Assembly: GCF_000142905.1 (NCBI RefSeq)
Contig: NW_013657677.1
Span: 62,001 to 126,000, forward strand
Length of the DNA: 64,000 nucleotides
Source: Thecamonas trahens ATCC 50062
Taxonomy: Eukaryota; Apusozoa; Apusomonadida; Apusomonadidae
Direction of reading: 5' to 3'
Both the position numbers and the translations under genes were made by a program. The notes beneath the pieces are model-generated. The model made no database searches. It was not told the origin of the DNA and saw only the letters and a list, made by a program, of their open reading frames with translations. Of the stretch, positions 20,153-30,859 are shown piece after piece (position 1 is the first letter of the stretch; the number at the start of each line of letters is the position of its first letter).

Positions 20153-21776
20153 GTGGTTGGCATGACAGAGGTCATGCAGAGTATCGGCTGCTATCATCGG
20201 GACCGCTGGTCGTGGCTGACCGTGTTGGTCGGGACTGCTGGTCGTGGTGATCATGATCATGGTGCTGGTACTGGTGCTGGTCGTGATGGTAGTGCTGGTG
20301 GTTGGCATGACAGAGGTCATGCAGAGTATCGGCTGCTATCATCGAGACCGCTGGTCGTGGCTGACCGTGTTGGTCGGGACTGCTGGTCGTGGTGATCATG
20401 ATCATGGTGCTGGTACTGGTGCTGGTCGTGATGGTAGTGCTGGTGGTTGGCATGACAGAGGTCATGCAGAGTATCGGCTGCTATCATCGAGACCGCTGGT
20501 CGTGGCTGACCGTGTTGGTCGGGACCGCTGGTCGTGGTGATCATGATCATGATCATGGTGCTAGTCATGTTGATAGTGCTGGTGGTGGGTGGTATTCATT
20601 CTGCACTGCCCTGAGCTCTTGCTGATCGTGATGGCAACGCTCTGTCACACCGCTCACTCACCTCAATCATCTCCATTCTCTTCCCCATCCTCCTCGTTCA
20701 CGTGCATACCATAGTTTGTTGGGGACCGCGGCGCCATGTACGGCGTGTGGCTCGGTGCAGACCTCGTCGGGAGCGTGTCGTGGAGCGTGTCGGCTCCGGC
20801 GCATCCGCAGACGGCCGAGCTCGGAGGCTGGCTGGTGCCCGACGCGGTCGGCAAGGGCATCATGTCGCAGTCGATGGCGTACGTCGTCCGGTACTTGTTT
20901 GACTCGCTTGACTTTGTCCGCCTTGAGCTGCGGATTGCCACACACAACACCCGTGGCCTGGCGCTGGCTGATGCACTCGGCTTTGTCCGCGAGGGCACTC
21001 TCCGCGAGGCGGCGCTGGTCAACGGGCAGGCCCACGACGTTGCCATGTTCTCGCTGCTGCGTGCAGAGTGGCGTGCTGCCACCCTCGCCAAGGAAGCCAA
21101 GGTCGAGGAGGCCAAGGCTGCCGCCGACGAGGCGCGTGCCAAGAAGCGCGCCGCCCTCACCTCGGGCCCGTCCATCTTTGACGGCTCTGTTCCGCTGCCC
21201 GCGCCCGTTGCGGGTGCGAAGAAAAAGAAGGCGGCGTCGGCCCCGGCGTCGGCTGCTGCTGCCACTCCGACCATCTTTGACGACGGTGCGCGCCCGCGAT
21301 CGGCCAAGGCGCCAGCCAAGTCGCCGTCTATCTTTGGCGAGACGACAACCGCGTCAGCGCCGGCTAAGACTCAGGTCAAGGCGCCAGCCAAGTCGCCGTC
21401 CATCTTTGGCGAGACGACGACCGCGTCAGCGCCGGCCAAGGCGCCGGCCAAGGCGCCATCCATCTTTGGCGAGACGACGACTGCCCCCGCGCCGACCGCC
21501 TCGCCCGCACCCGTGCCAGTCAAGACCTCCAACACACTCCTCGTGGCGTCGTCGTCCGACGGCGAGAGCGAGGATGACGAGCCTGCGGCGCCCGCGCCCG
21601 CACCAGCTCCGGTGCGTGCGCCAGCCTCCAACGTCGCGTCGCTCTTTGCCACCGACGACGGCGACGATGACGATCTGTTCGGCGGCGCCCTTCCGGTGGC
21701 CAAGAAGCCCGCGGCGACCAAGACGACCTCGCTGTTTGGTGACGACGACGACGGCGACAGCGACTTTTGGTTCTGA
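19904..21776 (+). CDS. RimJ/RimL-type GNAT N-acetyltransferase with FAM21-like acidic tail, two exons
   Basis: Exon 1 (19904-20092, 63 codons) and exon 2 (20715-21776) are joined across a GTACGT...TAG intron in phase 0, giving 416 aa. The junction restores SLAQ-FVGDRGAMYGVWL, as in RimL acetyltransferases. Domain landmarks are LRAWLPWVDTIRD, GADLVGSVSW, GGWLVPDAVGKGIMSQSM (acetyl-CoA binding), RIATHNTRGLALADALGF and LREAALVNGQAHDV. The acceptor is probably an amino group on a protein or small molecule. From about residue 185 an unrelated tail follows: Ala/Lys/Pro linkers with repeated SIFGETTTA or SIFD motifs, then LFATDDGDDDDLF and a final SLFGDDDDGD. These match the LF-acidic-LF motifs by which FAM21/WASHC2 tails bind retromer. 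The GNAT assignment is strong; the tail interpretation is inference. Confidence 0.85.
20151..20585 (+). repeat. 145-bp minisatellite (three copies) inside the GNAT intron
   Basis: Copies begin at 20151, 20296 and 20441 with TGGTGGTTGGCATGACAGAG, exactly 145 bp apart. The first two are nearly identical and the third diverges at its end. The array is preceded by a (GA)n and (TG)n tract at 20107-20152. It lies entirely within intron 20093-20714. Confidence 0.95.
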
Positions 21777-21821
21777 CCGGCGTGTGCTCTGCAACGGGTC
21801 ACGGCGAGATATGCGTTTAGT

Positions 21822-22892
21822 CTACGACGAAGTGGCGACGATGCGGAGGACCTGGCGGTCGATGGAGGCGCCGTCGGCCGCGGTAAAAACAGTGTCGACG
21901 GCGTAACGGCCCGAGTCGCGGATGTAGGCGGCAAACTCGACGACGCCGCCGCCGACGCCAAAGTAGTACGACTTGGCGGCAAAGAGCGCAACGCCATGTG
22001 GCGCCAGGCAAGCATCCAGAACACCGAGCAGCTTTGGGTAGCTCTCGCGGGCGTAGATGGTCTCGGCCGAGACAATGACGTCGTACGGCGCCTTGTCAGC
22101 CACTACATCCGCCAGCCCGCCCCAATCGCCGGCCACAAACGCAGTGGTCTCCGGATCGAGCGCGGCGGCCGCCGGCGGGCCTGCGGTCTCCATATCGGGC
22201 CCGATCTCAAGCTTGCTCGCCTTGGGTGCGTTGAGGTACACGTTCTCGGCGGTGACCATGGTGAGGACGGCGGCGTTGTAGTCCTGAAAGGTGACGTGCA
22301 AGACGCCCGGCACGTGGAAGAGGGCGTAGATGCCGGCCAGGCCATGTCCGCATCCAAGATCGAGAACCTTCCCTTCGCCAGCGGCAAGGGCAGCGTGGAG
22401 GCCGACGTCATCACGCGGCATGGTGGCAATGAGCTCGAGCGTGGCCTCCCACACCTTGAGGCCGCCCTCGTACAGCCCTGCAGCAAGATCCGAGTCGACA
22501 ACAACATCGACCAGAGCATCATCAAGGAGATCAACCACGTCGTCCTTGGTAAAGGCGACCTTGGCAAGCACGCCCGGCTCGACCTCGATCCGCACCCCAT
22601 CCAGCTCCGTCTCGTGTGTCAGATACTTGCTCAGCGCAGTGTTCCGCTCCGCGATCTCGGCCAGCACCACCCTCGGCTCACCCTCGATGTTTGCGCTTGA
22701 TCCAGCCGAGACTTTTGCTCCCGCTTCCTCGCCCTCTTCACCGCCTTCTGCCGCCATCGCAGCCGCTGCAGCCGCTGCCGCTGCCGCCGCCGCTGCCGCT
22801 GCCTCAGCTGCCTCCTCTTCGGCGGCTGTCCGGTTGGCCGCATCCACCGTCGACTCGACCGGCTCGCTTCCGAATGAGAACGCAAACGCCAT
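21822..22892 (-). CDS. METTL18: METTL18/HPM1-like protein histidine methyltransferase
   Basis: This is a seven-beta-strand SAM-dependent methyltransferase. Characterised members methylate a histidine of ribosomal protein uL3. It is a single exon of 356 aa with an ATG at 22892. The N-terminal 60 residues are low complexity with a run of about 17 Ala. The domain contains GLYEGGLKVWEATLELI, the SAM motif VLDLGCGHGLAGIYAL, the acidic/aromatic TFQDYNAAVL, VIVSAETIYA and the family-diagnostic AAKSYYFGVGGGVVEF. The length is normal for the family. The stop codon lies 46 bp from the convergent GNAT stop. It is divergent from the coiled-coil gene at 23365 across a repeat-filled spacer. Target histidine and substrate are inferred from the family. 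Confidence 0.9.
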   Translation of the reverse strand: MAFAFSFGSEPVESTVDAANRTAAEEEAAEAAAAAAAAAAAAAAAMAAEGGEEGEEAGAKVSAGSSANIEGEPRVVLAEIAERNTALSKYLTHETELDGVRIEVEPGVLAKVAFTKDDVVDLLDDALVDVVVDSDLAAGLYEGGLKVWEATLELIATMPRDDVGLHAALAAGEGKVLDLGCGHGLAGIYALFHVPGVLHVTFQDYNAAVLTMVTAENVYLNAPKASKLEIGPDMETAGPPAAAALDPETTAFVAGDWGGLADVVADKAPYDVIVSAETIYARESYPKLLGVLDACLAPHGVALFAAKSYYFGVGGGVVEFAAYIRDSGRYAVDTVFTAADGASIDRQVLRIVATSS

Positions 22893-23364
22893 CGATATGT
22901 ATGTGTGTATGTATGTGTGTGGATGTGTGGGTGACTGAGTGAAGGAGAATGGGGTGTGGAGACAGAAGGGTGAGGAGGAGGGGTTGCGAGGGAGAGGAAG
23001 GGTGATGGATGCTGCCGTGGTGCTGCCCACCATTAACTCTCGTTCCGTTAATCATAGCCACCAATCGTAACCAATACCAATCGTAGCCACCAACCATTAA
23101 CTCTCGTTCCGTTAATCATAGCCACCAATCGTAGCCACCAACCATTAACTCTCGTTCCGTTAATCATAGCCACCAATCGTAGCCACCAACCATTAACTCT
23201 CGTTCCGTTAATCATAGCCACCAATCGTAGCCACAAACCATTAACTCTCGTTCCGTTAATCATAGCCACCAATCGTAGCCACAAACCATTAACTCTCGTT
23301 CCGTTAATCATAGCCACCAACTCACACGACAACGGCCACCACTCCTCCCTTGCCATAGCCACCT
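22893..23364. other. Bidirectional spacer between METTL18 and coiled-coil gene
   Basis: No gene is seen. Most of the spacer is the 48-bp tandem array (23031-23320), preceded by a TATG/GTGT patch at 22896-22932. Confidence 0.6.
23031..23320. repeat. 48-bp tandem repeat array, six copies
   Basis: Units starting CATTAACTCTCGTTCCGTTA occur at 23031, 23095, 23143, 23191, 23239 and 23287. The period is 48 bp except for the first unit, which has 16 extra bases from an internal duplication. Each unit contains the small inverted repeat TTAAC...GTTAA. The array ends about 45 bp before the coiled-coil start codon. Confidence 0.95.
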
Positions 23365-25613
23365 ATGTCGGGAGGCGGCAGCGGACGACGGATGTCGTTC
23401 GCCACCTTGGCCAAGATGACGTCGGCCATGTCGCGAAGAAGGACTCGCGGGCCCGAGGGCATGCTCAAGCAACGGCTGGCAGAGGCAGAGGCCGCCCGCG
23501 ACAAGGCCCTCGACAAGGTCGTGGCCCTCAACAGAGCCCATCGCGCCGCTCTGGACGAGGCTACCGAGGAGAAGGCCGTGCTTGTCCTTCGCGTACAGGA
23601 GCTCGAAGCTGATGCTGCTGCCGCTTCTGCCACTTACGATGCCCTCATTTCACTGGCTCTCGAGATCGAGCTCCGCAACTCGTTATCATCATCGCCACCC
23701 TCTTCAGCACCCTCACATGCCGGGGATTCGCTGTCATCGCTGACTGATGGCAGTAGGAGAGGGCTTGCAGAGGCTGGTGGGCCGGGCGCGCGGCTGATGG
23801 AGCGAAGGCATGCACTGCGAGAGGAGAATCCGATGGTGGTACTCGACGGTGTCCGGCGGCAGGTGAGATCGTTACTGGCACAGGCCGAGTCGGCACGAAA
23901 GGCTGCCGAGAGCAGCGCGGCCGAGCGTATCGACGAGTTGGGTGTCAAGATCTCGGCGCTCGAGCTGCAGCTTGCCGAGTCGAAGCAGACGGTCTTGGCA
24001 CTCCGGGGCGAGATGGGGAGCCAGAACGAGGCAGTGTGGGAGCTGCGCGCTGTCGCCGACAAGGCGCGCGCAGCGGCCGAGGAGGCCGGCGCTGACGCCG
24101 ACGCTCGGACTACCAAGGCGCAGCGGACCATCGATGCGCTCTCGACCGCTAACTCGCGGCTTCGTGCCGAGCTCCGTGATGCCCGCGGGGCGCTGCAACA
24201 AGCTGAGACCCGGATCACCGAACTGGCCCGGCTCGAGACCCACGTGGCAAACATCAAGGCTGACCACGCGGTCGAGCTCGAAAAGATCCGGCAGCAGGCC
24301 GAGTGGGAGGTCCGCGCCGCAAAGTCGGCCAACGACCGCTGCATCGCGCTCACCATGGAGCGCGATGCCCTGCTAGGCAAGCTCTCCGCCGAGCAGGCCA
24401 AGGTCGAGTCGTACCGGACCAACGCGTCGGTGGTCAAGCTTCAGCGAGCAGAAGCTGCCGCCGCCCGTCTCCAGTCGGCACTCGCCGACCTCCGCTCCGA
24501 GAATTCGGCCATGCACCTCAAGGTTCGTGCTCTGCAGCGCAAGCTCGCCACCGCTGCCGACCGCTCCGACGATCTGCAGCGGAAGCTTGCCAACAAGCAG
24601 GCCGAGCTCGACGTGTACGTCGGCAAGAAGACCATGATTCCCGGCGGTGCCCGCCAGAGCCCAGGCCGACCGGGCAGCCCGGCGGTGGCCGGCACACCTG
24701 GCCCATCGGCCTCGCTCCCGTCCGGCAGCACCTCACTCGGCCTCACCACACCAGCGCAGGACGTGAGCACAGTGCCCGGTCATGTCGAGGCGTACAAGAC
24801 CAAGCTTCGCGAACGCGACGCCACCATCCTCGAGCTCCGCGAAAAAGTACGCGCGTTGATGGGCAAGGACCACGCCCGGCGCGTCGCCGCAAAGTCGTTC
24901 GAGCTCGAGCGTGCGGCGTACCTCAAAGAGATCGGCCAGCTCCGTCGGCAAGCTGGAGAGCTCTCGGCGTCGTGGGCCGGGGGTGCGTCGGCCGCACACG
25001 GCTCGTCAGCAAGTTCGTCGCTGTACATGGAGCCGCAGTCTGAGGCCACCGTCATGCAGCTTCGGGCCCGAAACCGGATGCTTGAAGCCCAGGTCGCCGA
25101 GCTGCACAACGTCAAGGCCATGATGGCCAACACCTCGGCGGCCTACACCCGCCTCCTCGCCATCGTCGAGTCGCTCGGCGTCAACAAGCTCGCGCTTGAG
25201 CAGGTCAAGAACTATGTTGCCTCTGGCGATGCTGCTGACCTTTCGGGCGCCCTTTTACGCTCGGGCGCTCGTTTGTCGGCGACGCGACGCCTCGCGTCAG
25301 CGGCAGCGATGCCCCCCGTGCCGCGGCCTCGCTCTTCTCAACCTCGCCTGCCCCCGAAGTCCAGCGCCAGCGGCTTAACGCATCCCTCGCTGACGAGCCC
25401 CGAAGCTCGCCGGCGTCGCCGATCACTCCGCTCACCACTCTTCATGCCCGCTACGTCGACGTGGACGGCGCCTCGCCGCAGCTGATGTCATCGGCCGCCT
25501 CGCCGTCTCGGCCGCGCTCATCGCTTGGCCTCCACTCGGACTCACCGTTGCCGTATCGGCCGGGCTCTGTCGGCTCGAACAGGTCTGTCCTCCGGGTGGG
25601 CGCGATGCTGTGA
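23365..25613 (+). CDS. Long coiled-coil protein (one frame break)
   Basis: No family is recognised. From the ATG at 23365 the protein begins with a basic Ser/Gly/Arg-rich head, then is heptad-rich coiled coil from about residue 30 to 435 (many LRAELRDA, RKLANKQAELD-type segments). A Pro/Ser/Gly linker follows near residues 435-475, then a second coiled coil to about 625. The frame breaks at about 25250-25268 by one missing base. The continuation, SFVGDATPRVSGSDAPRAA and a Ser/Pro-rich tail, ends at TGA 25611-25613. With one added base it is 749 aa. The tail's many SP and SSP motifs suggest phosphorylation. Cytoskeletal, centrosomal or golgin-like roles are all possible and none is shown. Confidence 0.75.
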
Positions 25614-25648
25614 CACTGTCGCAAGCTCGCACAAGTAACACCAACAGT

Positions 25649-27652
25649 TCAATACCGGATGATCGAGTCGCCTGGGCGGACACCGTCGTGCGGCATCGTC
25701 TGCTTCTTCAGCACCTTGGCCTCGGACTTGAACGCCGCGCGGTTCGCCTTCTTGCGCTGGCGCGCGGCACGGCGAGCCTCCTTGATGGCCTTTTTGCGGG
25801 CGCGCTTCTCGGCCTTGGTCTCGTTGGCCGGCCGCTTCATGCCCTCGTTGACGACGTTGACTGAGCCGTCGTCGTAAACGTACTCGTACTCGTCATCGTC
25901 TGCGGCGGCATCTGCACTGGTGCCCGAGCCGGGCGCAGGCCCGGCGTCAGCGTCGGCGCGCGAGCCCTTGGGCGCGGTGTTGCGGGCAGGAATGGTCGGC
26001 GTCGTGGTTGCCGAGCTCTTGATAGTCGAGCGACCCGAGTGGGACTGGATCTTGCGTGGATGATTCGAGACGTTTGAGTTGAGCGAGAGAATCGACTCGA
26101 CGTCGTGCTCCGGCATCTTTGCCCGCGGCTTGAAGCCCATGGCCGCATCGAGCTCGTCGCCCGGCTGCGGCTGCGGCGTGGTGCCGTCGACTTCAGCCTG
26201 CCGCGCCGCCGCCGCCAGGATGCGCTGGCGGAGGTCCGGCATGTCGCGAACTGGCTCGAGGAGGACCTCGCGCTTAAAATGCTTGCGGAGAACCTTGCCG
26301 GCGAGCACATCCTCGATGATGGCCTCAAAGTCGGCCACCGACATGTTTCCGCGCGTGTCCCGCGAAAACGGCAGCTCACCGATTTGGTCGATCTCATAGT
26401 CCTTCTCCATCATCACCTCCAGCCGCTCGTCGTCGATCTCGTGGAGGCCGGCCCGCGGCCGGTTCACCGTCGACGCCACCGAGTACGGCGTGCCGTGGAC
26501 CGGAACCATCGAGACAAAGGTCGACGACGCCTCGGTGTACGCCACGCCCGACTCGTCCGACCCGCCGCCAAACACCGAGTTGAAGCCCATCTCGGACCGG
26601 CTCTGCATGATCCGCTCGTACTTTTCAGGCTCCATCACCCGCGCATACTCGAGCGCCCACTCGGTGTCGTCAAACCCATCGGCGTCGTTGACCGGCTGCT
26701 CGGCCTGCGCAATCTGAATAAAGTCGTCCTGCAGCTCCTCAAACTCGTCCTCATCCTCCAGCGCCTGCAACACGTCGAGCGGCAGGTCCGTCCGGAAGCC
26801 CTCCGGAACCGGCGCAGCCAGGTTGAGTAGGCCCACGTCCTCCTCAAACTTGCTGGCAAGCACCTCGGCTGGCAGGCCCGTCGCCTCATCAAGCGTCGAC
26901 GGCGTGATCTCGACCGCGGGCTTGAAGACCGTTACGTCGGCAATCGGTGGTCCAAACATGCCCGGCGCGCCCACAAAGGTCCCGTCCGATGCAAACGGCC
27001 GCAGATGCTGCGAGTAGTCGTACATGTCGCCCGCACGCGTGTGTCCAAAGTACGCCGAGTATGCGTAGTTGTCCACAACAGATCCGTCCACGTCGGCATC
27101 AAGATCCGGATTAATCGCTGCCACAAGGACACGTCCCTCTGCGTCGCGCGGCACAAGGCTGTCGCCTTCCAACTGCTTTTCTCCCGACGCCCCGGCCTCA
27201 CCCTCAACCTCGGCCTTGCCTTTGCCGCCATCGCCGCCATCGTCCTCGCCGTCCGAGTAGTACTCGTACTCGTACTCGTACCCGCCGCCAGCGCCCTCAC
27301 CAGCCCCGCCCTTGAGCGCCGCAAAGTCCGAGGGTGTAAAGACGGCGTCCGCAAAGTCATCGCGGGTTGCCACACGCGACGACCGTCCGCCATCGGCCTC
27401 CCGCGCCACATCCGCCAGCTTCTTGGCCGTCCTACCATCTGGCACGAGCACCATCTGCGGCACATCAGCATTGGCTGCCAGCGGATCTCTCTGCGACCGA
27501 TGGACAAGATGGAAGGTGACGGCATCCTTGCGGTTGAACCGCTTGTTGCGTCTCTTCCGCCGTCCCTATCCCCTCCCCAACACAGACACACACACACAGC
27601 AACACACATTCGCACGCCAGAGACACGCACACATGCACACACAAACTCACAT
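25649..27652 (-). CDS. LTV1: LTV1 ribosome-assembly factor, initiator codon split by an intron
   Basis: LTV1 is a 40S pre-ribosome assembly and export factor that acts around uS3/eS10 incorporation. The main exon is 25649-27566. It begins G-GAC after a TAG acceptor, and the AT of the start codon is supplied by the donor exon at 27651-27652 (GTGAGT donor; intron 27567-27650, 84 nt). This gives a protein of 639 aa starting MDGGRDATSG. Signature segments are VTFHLVHRSQRDPLAAN, DYSQHLRPF, DVESILSLNSNVSNHP and the basic C-terminal helix KAEKRARKKAIKEARRAARQ. Acidic stretches (YEYEYEYYSDGEDDGGDGG) interrupt it, and it is longer than the yeast and human proteins (about 460-475). The split-start model is inferred from splice sites and frame. 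The stop lies 36 bp from the convergent coiled-coil gene. Confidence 0.9.
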
Positions 27653-28729
27653 AAGTGACTCATACCCCATTGACTTAATCGTCTATACATGCGCCGATGT
27701 CCAAGAATTACCATACCATCGCCCCACCATGGCCATCCCCCTGCCGCTCATCCCTCAGCTGCTCTCCATCCATCCTGCCACTCCATCCCGCCTGCTGACT
27801 TCCACACACACACCGACGCTGGACACAGCCACAGCCACCACACACACAGCAACACTCCCATACACACCCAAACAAACTTGATGATACGCCCCTCCACCAC
27901 CACCACCAACCCTCTTCCTCCTCCTCCCCCCCCCCCCCCCTCAATCAAAGTCGTAGTCGTACCATGACTCTGGAACACGCTCGCTCGTCAACTATGTCTC
28001 AGTTCGGTCGTCTCCGCCTCCACAATGCCTCCAAGGCTGCAAGCTGAGTCGCCACTCGCGTTTGCTCTTGGACAAAGTATTCCGGTGTTGGGCTGGACAC
28101 GGCAGCGAACGAACAACAAACACACGTGCGAAAAAAAAATGACATCGTGTCAGTCAGGATTGGGTACGTTTGGGGTCAATGCACCCTGGCAAGAAAACGC
28201 CCGCATTGCTCTGGTTACACCAGTCACAGAAAATGCACCGCACCCGAGCACGTAGGCTGGACGAGAAACAAACGTAGTAAGGGCGGACAAGCGCATCGCA
28301 AGCTTGCCTGCCATGACGATGAGGTGAACAGCGATGGATATCCACAACACTCAGGCAAGCCAGCCATCGTTATCCACGAACGCTGACACCGGCGCGCCGC
28401 AACCATCTGGTCACAGTCGTCGGTTTTCATCGCGACAACCGAGGCAACCTACCGTGGACTCTCCGACGGTGAGCAACACACCTAAACTCGGCTCTGTCGT
28501 ACCGTACCACACATATCATCCCACATAGACAGCACGATGGATGCAAGCGCACTTGGATGCATCGACACACCACTTTGGCCACGTACTGCGGCTGACAGGG
28601 CAGCATGGGACCGTAATCTGGTCGCCCGTTCGCCGCAACAAATTGGTTTCTTGTTCAGCCTCGCCAGATTGGCCAGCACATAGGCTTGACATTTTTCTCA
28701 CACCTCTCCCTGTTCAACTGCTTTGACCC
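27653..28729. other. Intergenic between divergent LTV1 and receptor-like genes
   Basis: No supported gene lies in this 1.08-kb stretch. It has a C-run and CCACCA-rich segment at 27890-27945, and from about 28030 onward noticeably AT-richer sequence than the neighbours, including an A9 run at 28131-28139. No tRNA or other structured RNA was recognised. Confidence 0.5.
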
Positions 28730-30836
28730 ATGTTGGCAATGTCATGGAGCACCGCAATGGTGCTCATAGCCATCGTGGCCGTGACGCTCGCTTCAACGGG
28801 TGATACACGAGGCGTATCCGGGCTCGCTGTGGAGGCAAGCCGACCAAGCTCTGTACGGTTGACAGCGAGCGGTTTCAAGTGCGGCGCAGAAAACGTTTGC
28901 AACCTCATCGTCGACACGACAGCGGCAGCTGTTGACGGCGTGACCACCAACCTAGCCTCTCACCCAGGTGTGTACTTGCTGACGAGCATACGCCTGGTTG
29001 ACGTTGCCTCTCTGAGCTCCACACCCTCCCTTACGTCATCCCAAGAGTTGCTCGCCACGGGTGTCCGGATCATCATTCGACCTGATGCCGACCAGTTCCG
29101 TTTTTCACTGTCGTTTTCACGACCAGCCCCGCCGTTGTGGATGCTACCCTCGGCGCAGCTGTTCGTCCAAGCCGATGCGGTCCGCGGGTGCGGTCCAAGT
29201 GAGCTTGGTGCCGCATTGATCACAAACGACTTTGTTCCCGTCCATGGCACTGCGACTGCAGCGTGTCTGACTGGAGGCGACGCCGTACTCGCTGTGTGTG
29301 CCGATGACGGCCGGTGGCACGCAGCAGACGCTGTCGCCGCGGCGGCGTGCGCCAAGCGCGCGGAAGCATTTCCCGATGCGGCTGTGCGTGCTGCTGATGT
29401 CAAGCGGGGTATTCCGTCGACAGCGACAGACACGTCGAGCATGACCTCGCTCACCTCGATCGCAATGGCCGGCGGCTCGCTCATCGTACTCGCGACGATA
29501 TTTGCCGGCTGGGCGATATGTCGGAAACGGAGCCAGCAGGTGGCACCGAAGGGCGCTATCCGCATTGTGGTGAGGCAGCGCGCCGGGCAGAATGCGTCAG
29601 TCTCGTTTTTGGGTCCGACTCGTCAGTGCAGCAGCCGATCAAGATGCGCCCACGGTTGCCGTTTTCGCTGGCACCGAACACATCGGCAAGCTCGTCAAAG
29701 TCGTCACCAAAGGCCTGGATCGGCGGCGTGCCGCAGCCGGTACATCTCGATCACAACCTGCACCAAGGCCGTGCCGAAACGATTGAGAGCCAGCGGTCTT
29801 CACGGACGACTAGCTCGTCGGGAAGCTTATCGTCATCGACCACAAGCGACATCGACTACCACCCCGTGGTTGCAGTTGTGTGCATTGAGGAGAAGGACCG
29901 CATGGAGCGGTACTTTTCCCCAGCGCAGCTGCTTGTCGCGCTCAAGATGATGGATGAGCATGTGGCGGCCGCTGCGAGGGAAGGTGGCGGCCGCGTGATG
30001 CAGTATAATGTGCCTGGCGTGTGGCGATTGCATTTTCCGGAAGCTTCGGCAGTACGTGCCGTCGAGGCTGTGATTCGGTTGCATGACCGCTTCCTTGACG
30101 CCGCTTGGCCCGAGTTTGTGGTGCGTGTCGGCCGGTTCTCCAGGCAGATGCACAATCCCGGGGCGCAGAAGCAGATCCTGTGGCGCGGCATTCGAGTCTC
30201 GACAGGCGTGCATCACTTTGACGGCAAGCACTCCCCGTCGACCCAATTCCGGGAGGCGCTGGCTGTGACGGCGCGGACGCCGTCCGGTCATGTTCGGATC
30301 ACGCCGGGCGTGTTCAAGCTCTTGGCCAAGGTGCCAACGCACCGTATTGTCATCGCGTCAGCACGCCATGCGCTGTACTCGGCCGCGCTGCCGGACTCGG
30401 TCACGAACATTCGCGAGATCGGCTACACCGACTTGCCGCTGAGCACAAACTCGTTTGTCGCACCCGAGTACTCGCGGTCGACGCTGGCCATCACCACCGA
30501 GTCAATGACAGGATCAGGCCTCTCCGGCGTCCCGCGGCTCAATTTCTCAGGCTCCTCAATGTTGTCTGCATTGGAGCGTGGCAACCCCCGCCACCAGAAT
30601 TCTCTCAGTGCGTCGTCGGACACCGTAGCAACCTGTCCACAGAGCAACCGTCTCATGACGCTCGATCTCTCAGTTGTTGTCGAGAGTGCAGGGCGGACGA
30701 CGGGTCGGAAACTTCCAGTCATAGATGCGGCGATTACGTTGCCGTCGTCGTCGTCGTGTTCATCATCGCCATCGTCATTATCGGCATCGTGTCTTCATCG
30801 TCGATGTTTGCCTTCTCGACGTCGAGCATGGTGTAG
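28730..30836 (+). CDS. Receptor-like membrane protein with degenerate class III cyclase-like domain (two frame breaks)
   Basis: From the ATG at 28730 there is a signal sequence (STAMVLIAIVAVTLA), an extracellular region of about 220 residues with a few Cys, then a transmembrane helix (AMAGGSLIVLATIFAGWAIC) and a basic stop-transfer (RKR). After a frame break within the T-run at 29606-29610 the cytosolic part continues. Residues HPVVAVVCIEEKD, GRVMQYNVPGVWRLHFPEAS, AVIRLHDRF and GIRVSTGVHHFD follow the strand-helix order of an adenylate/guanylate cyclase domain. However, the metal-binding Asp positions are not evident, so it may be a pseudo-cyclase. A second break at about 30722-30728 leads to a C-terminal hydrophobic helix (VAVVVVVFIIAIVIIGIV) and a stop at 30834-30836. 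With two added bases it is 702 aa. The cyclase call is tentative. Confidence 0.55.
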
Positions 30837-30859
30837 AGCTGAAGGAATACACTGCGGAC

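Noticed and set aside
23031-23320. CRISPR-like array
   Set aside because: Copies are directly adjacent with no variable spacers, and the genome is eukaryotic. It is a plain tandem repeat.
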